Source: Hyaloraphidium curvatum
Taxonomy: Eukaryota > Monoblepharomycota > Hyaloraphidiomycetes > Hyaloraphidiales > Hyaloraphidiaceae
Assembly (NCBI GenBank): GCA_025558095.1
Contig: JAIVFI010000028.1
Span: 434,001-498,000 of the forward strand
Reading direction: 5' to 3'
DNA length: 64,000 nucleotides
Shown here piece by piece: positions 60,116 to 64,000 of this stretch; position 1 is the first letter of the stretch; each line of letters starts with the position of its first letter. The translations under genes were made by a program, and so were the position numbers. The notes beneath the pieces are model-generated. The model searched no databases. It was given only the letters and a program-made list of their open reading frames with translations, and was not told where the DNA came from.

Positions 60116-62554
60116 TTACGGCACAATACACTCCCCCCAGTGCGCGATTATCTTGCATCGACCCGAGAATCCATAAACCAGGTCCGGATGATTCGCGAAC
60201 TTGAGCGTCACCGTCGTCGGGGGAACGCCGTCCGGTGCGTAGATGAGGATGTGGTTATCGCCCGGCCAATACCGCGGAAGCGCGTATGTGCTGGTGCTGC
60301 CCTCGAGCAAACCCTCCGTCCACTCCGCCGCCCATCGATCCGAAGGAGTGAAGGTTAGGGTGCCTCCGGCTAACACTCCGTCACCGCTGTTCCGGATGAT
60401 AAGCGGACGGTAATTTCCCCGTCCCTCCCGGAAGTCTGCATGGCGTGACAATGTGTAAGCGGCCTGCCATCATCTTGCTGCATCCTATTGCCTACCGGTG
60501 CAGGTTCCCGGGCTCCAATCGGAGCCATTTGCAATCGTCGGACCAGTTAAGGTACATGCCAGGTCGGCCTTGTAAACCGCGGGCTTGCCGTAGATCCTGA
60601 ACACGAGGGGCGCCGTGTCCGGTGGGCTCGTCGCAGTTATGGTGACGGTGGCCTCCAGCCCTGATGCGAGGTCCGGGATGGTGCCGATTCGGAATCGGGT
60701 CCCCCACCAAAAATGCTGGGTAGCAAGCCTCATGGGGACCTGGTCGACAATCCAGGCCGATTTGTTGACGCCGGTGGGAACAGAAATGGTGGCTGTGATC
60801 CCGTCGATGAACTCGTCCCCAATATTCTTCAGGATTAGATCGTTGTATCTCCTCCCATAGGGGTCGTATGGATCAATGTTCTTGAACTCGGTGCAGGACC
60901 TCTCGATCGGTGAGTAGAACGAGTTGTTGGCGACGCGGGTCGTGTTGTGGACGGATCCGGTGGTCATGCTGTCGTCGCAGAAGAGCGCCAACCGCTCGAC
61001 GGGGACCGCAATGGTGGTCGTGGGGGTGGTAGTGAGGCTAGTGCTCGAGGTCGTGCTGGTCGTCAGGGATATCTGGACGTGCGAGCCAGTGAGTGGAAGC
61101 ATGGGACGCGCACTCTGGGAGCGGCTGCCCACAGTCGTAGATGTCCGTGTTGCGGTGCTGCTGGTCCTCGTGAAGCTGCTCGTGCTGGAAGTTCGGGTTC
61201 TCGAGCTGGTGCTGCTCGTCCTCCAGGTCTGGAATGCGTCCTTGAGACGGCAGGCCGCGAGGCAAGCAGCGGCAGAGCAGCTTACCGTCGTAGATGTCTG
61301 GGACTTCGTGCTGCTCGTTCGCGTGGCGCTGCTCGTGCTCGAAGTCCACGACCTCGAGCTGGTGCTGCTCGTTCTAGTGAAGGTGCTTGTACGGGATGTC
61401 TGGGACCTGGAACTGGTGCTGCTTGTCCGTGAGGTCTGTGATGCGTCCGTGAGGAGGCAGCAGGGGAAATAGCGGCCGAGCAGCTTACCGTCGTAGATGT
61501 CTGCGATGTGATACTGCTGGTTCGCGTGGCTCTGTTTGTGCTGGAAGTCTGGGACCTGGTGCTGGTGCTGCTGGTGATCGAGATCTGGATCGCGCATGAG
61601 CGGATGCCGGAGCAAGGAGAGGGGGCCGGCCCACAATGGTCGACGTTGAGGTGCGCGACGCCGTGCTGGTGCTTCTCGAAGAGCTCCTAGTGCTGCTCGT
61701 TTGCGTCGGGGTCGGAGAAGTGCTGCTCCGGCTCGCGGTGCGGGTCAAAGTGGTTTGGGAGCTCTGCGGAGTCTCGTGGGCGGTCGCCATGAATCAAACA
61801 TGAGGACTGACCATCGTCTGCGACGTCGTTCCGGAAAGGGAGGTGGTCGAACGTGTCTGTGACGTCGAAGAGCTGGCTGTTCGCGACTTGGTTGAGCTTG
61901 TGCGGGAGCTCTGTTCAGGAGAACGGACTCATGAGAGGATGCTCCGCCATTCCAGCAGAGCAACCGGTCCGTACCGTTGTTGGCGTTTGCGTCGCGGTCG
62001 CCGAGGTTGTCTGGGAGGGCAGGATCAGCGGGAGATCGCAGGATGGGGCCATGACGTGATCTCACCGATGTGAGGCAAGGACACGAGGCCGCGAGATCCA
62101 CAATTGCGGCTAGATTGTTCCGCATGGTAACGAAGACGGTCCTAGTCCGGGTGATCTCGGCGCACTGCGAGAGTGATCAGCACGACCCGCAGTACGGGGC
62201 ACATGTCCGGCCCACAGTCTGAAGCACGGTTTGGGTGCGGGTCCGGAAGACGGTCGCGGTGCTGCGCGGTCAGCGTTAGCCTCCTTCTCCTCCGCGGCCG
62301 CCGGCGGCTCACCAATCGGGAAGGAGGTCGCGCTCACTGTTTCTCGGCCATTCCACGGGCCCTGCCGACGCGTCCGTCGCGGAGTAGAGCACCATCGCGA
62401 CGGCACAGGCAATCCCTGCGAGTGACAACGCCGTGCGGGTGCGAATCGTCGCGTTTCTGCTGCGTGTGGGTGGTTCCCGGTTTTCGGGAACGCGGGAACC
62501 GATTCGCCAGTCCCGCATCCTGGGCGCCCGCGACGTGCCGAGAGAAGGATCCAC
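60116..62554 (-). CDS. Mucin-like secreted or anchored protein built from repeated exons
   Basis: Eleven exons (62554-62313, 62261-62216, 62164-62066, 62010-61975, 61910-61812, 61763-61635, 61584-61489, 61435-61286, 61228-61133, 61072-60496, 60435-60116) give 629 residues in phase. The N-terminus has a hydrophobic stretch, ALSLAGIACAVAMVLYSATD, as a signal peptide or anchor. Exons 3-9 are all multiples of three in phase 0 and encode Ser/Thr/Arg-rich repeats (SRTSSTKSRTASSS, TRTSSTATRTSTT), most ending (S/P)TT just before the intron. Heavy O-glycosylation is likely. Two beta-sandwich-like modules close the protein (NDLILKNIGDEFIDGITATI; RPLIIRNSGDGVLAGGTL). It is probably a cell-surface or wall protein. 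Confidence 0.7.
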
Positions 62555-63063
62555 GGGCGCGGCGAAAGCAATTCCAGTTGTCCTACTCGGTGTAGAGTCA
62601 CAGGCGAGAGGCAGCGGGAGGATAAAGTGACGGTCGGAGGGAAATCAGTCAGTCAAGTCAGCACCGCGATCGTAAAAAAAAAGGCGGCATTGCGCAGGGA
62701 TAACCCCAAGAGCAGAGCTGTGTCGACATCGGATCGCACCAAGATTAACCTCGAAAGCGACATTGTGCCAAGTATATCCAGCCACCGCCATCGTCACTCG
62801 AACCACCCAGATCGTTGTCATGGTCGTTATCTGAAGGCGATCCACGACGCAGCAAGCAAACAATATGTTCCCGACGCGTTTACCCTATTGGACGTGTGGT
62901 TGGCCGCGTCCCAGGAAAGGGTCGTTTGCCTTCGCCTATCGTCTTCTTGCCCTTGTTCGGCCACAGCCGGGACCCGTATTTCACCCGTGGCCGGACGCCT
63001 TCAATCCTCTCACCTCGCGGCGAGGGCATTTCGCTTCGAATCAGCTACAGCACCATATCAAAA
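62555..63063. other. Intergenic
   Basis: This holds the promoter of the mucin-like gene and the 3' end of the oxidase, both on the minus strand. A poly-A run lies at about 62676. No gene or RNA recognised. Confidence 0.5.
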
Positions 63064-64000
63064 TCACGCCTGCCCCTCCGTCAGATCCTTCTCCTCGGCG
63101 GTCCCCTCGGCCTTCTTCCTCATCCACTCGTTGAACACCCGATCCGTCCCGCACAGCCAATCCCAGAAGCCAGTCTGGCTAGCGTACATGCCCATGTTGA
63201 CGGAATGGTGGAACGCGTGCGCGGGCTCGTGGCGCACGACGTCGGGGAGCAGCGCCCTCACGGGACTCCAAGGGAACGTATAGCCAACGTGCTCGTCGAG
63301 CGAGACGACCATCCGCACCATGGCCCACAGGGCGACGGTGAAGATGTGCACGCGCAGCGAGGGGAAGCGGGCCGAGAGGGCCGAGAGGACGAGGGGGCCG
63401 GCGATGACCGGGATCACGTTGCCGAGGAGGAACTCGACCGGGTGGGCGTTCTCGGCGGCCAAGGTGGCGTTCTCCTTGTACTGATGATGGACCTTGTGAA
63501 TGTAGGGATACCACGAAGGGTGGTGGAGGGCGCGGTGCGACCCTGGAATGTCAACGAGGTCAGTGATCAGCACACGCTGTCAATTCCGCCGCCGAAACCC
63601 ACAATAGAAGAATGCGTCCTCGACCAGCAGCGAAAAGTAAACCTGCAGCACGATCTTGAGCGGCCCGGGGAAATCGGCCGCCTTGGCGCTGAAGGACCCC
63701 GCGGGCAACTTCGTCTCGCGCGTATCCCACATGCTCAGGCCGATTGGGTAACCGAGGGCCGCGTTGTTGAACAGCGTGAGGGCGAGTGACCTCCTGAAGA
63801 GCTTCCAGAAGGCGGCGCGCTTGGCGGGGTCCTCGGACCTCCACGGAAAGTCCTTCTTAAGGGAACGGAACCGCTCGAACCATGGATGGTTCGCGTAGTA
63901 GACCGGGAGCATGGCCAAGTTGCCGAGCAGCACGGTGCCGAAGCTCGTGACGAACACAATTCTCTGTACCGTCGCCTTTTCGCCGCCCAGGAGGTCGACG
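63064..64000 (-). CDS. C-4 methylsterol oxidase-like (ERG25 type), 5' end outside window
   Basis: Exons >64000-63603 and 63542-63064 are visible; the frame is open at the right edge, so the N-terminus is missing. Splicing gives AFFYWSHRALHHPSWYPYIH and the histidine boxes HRALHH, HKVHH and HAFHH. AAENAHPVEFLLGNVIP and DEHVGYTFPWSP are typical of ERG25, which oxidises C-4 methyl groups in sterol synthesis at the ER. Membrane segments are VFVTSFGTVLLGNLAMLPVY, LTLFNNAALGYPIGL and NVIPVIAGPLVLSAL. The final WLCGTD fits the family. It is a better ERG25 candidate than the gene at 17036. Confidence 0.88.

Overview
The window is nuclear DNA of a GC-rich eukaryote, most probably a fungus. Almost every gene is broken by short introns of about 47-130 bp (most 50-65 bp), ending in (C/T)AG and often carrying a CTAAC or CTGAC branch site. 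Three gene types point to fungi: a full-length PDR/CDR-type ABC transporter with the fungal asymmetric nucleotide-binding domains, a GATA factor whose finger runs into an AreA-like basic tail, and ERG25-like sterol oxidases. An early-diverging (chytrid-like) fungus is my guess; the window alone does not prove it. Gene models below were spliced by eye, and in most cases the summed exon lengths are divisible by three and the joins restore family motifs.

Left part (1-22.8 kb): the end of a TKL kinase, a mitochondrial Holliday-junction-resolvase-like protein, two small proteins, an F-box protein, long-form tRNase Z, a ten-exon Baeyer-Villiger-type flavin monooxygenase, a BTB/T1 protein, a GATA factor, a sterol-desaturase-superfamily enzyme, two glyoxalase-fold (VOC) proteins and a royal-jelly/yellow-type protein. 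Middle part (22.8-46 kb): a secreted propeller-like protein, a secreted lipase, two related multipass membrane proteins of unknown family, an acyl-CoA thioesterase, F-box proteins, a Ser/Thr kinase and a UvrD-type helicase. Right part (46-64 kb): the PDR transporter, RidA, a GNAT acetyltransferase, an AGC kinase, an unrecognised helical protein, an LMBR1-like membrane protein, a mucin-like secreted protein built from repeated symmetrical exons, and an ERG25-like oxidase cut by the right edge.

The most striking signal is a dispersed family of six genes (starts at 11641+, 23927-, 29993+, 35286+, 39364- and 45155-) scattered on both strands among unrelated genes over 33 kb. All six share a roughly 150-residue domain resembling the plant/bacterial GRDP-like (DUF1399) fold, one intron splitting the same Trp codon, and a TATA promoter. 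Five share near-identical core-promoter and 3' downstream motifs. Their C-terminal tails are hypervariable and cysteine-punctuated; in one copy the tail is a perfect 33-bp coding minisatellite of seven units. Two copies about 21 kb apart are nearly identical, including upstream DNA, so the family appears to be actively duplicating as whole promoter-gene-terminator cassettes. Other genes in the window look like ordinary, independently transcribed loci; there is no operon organisation.
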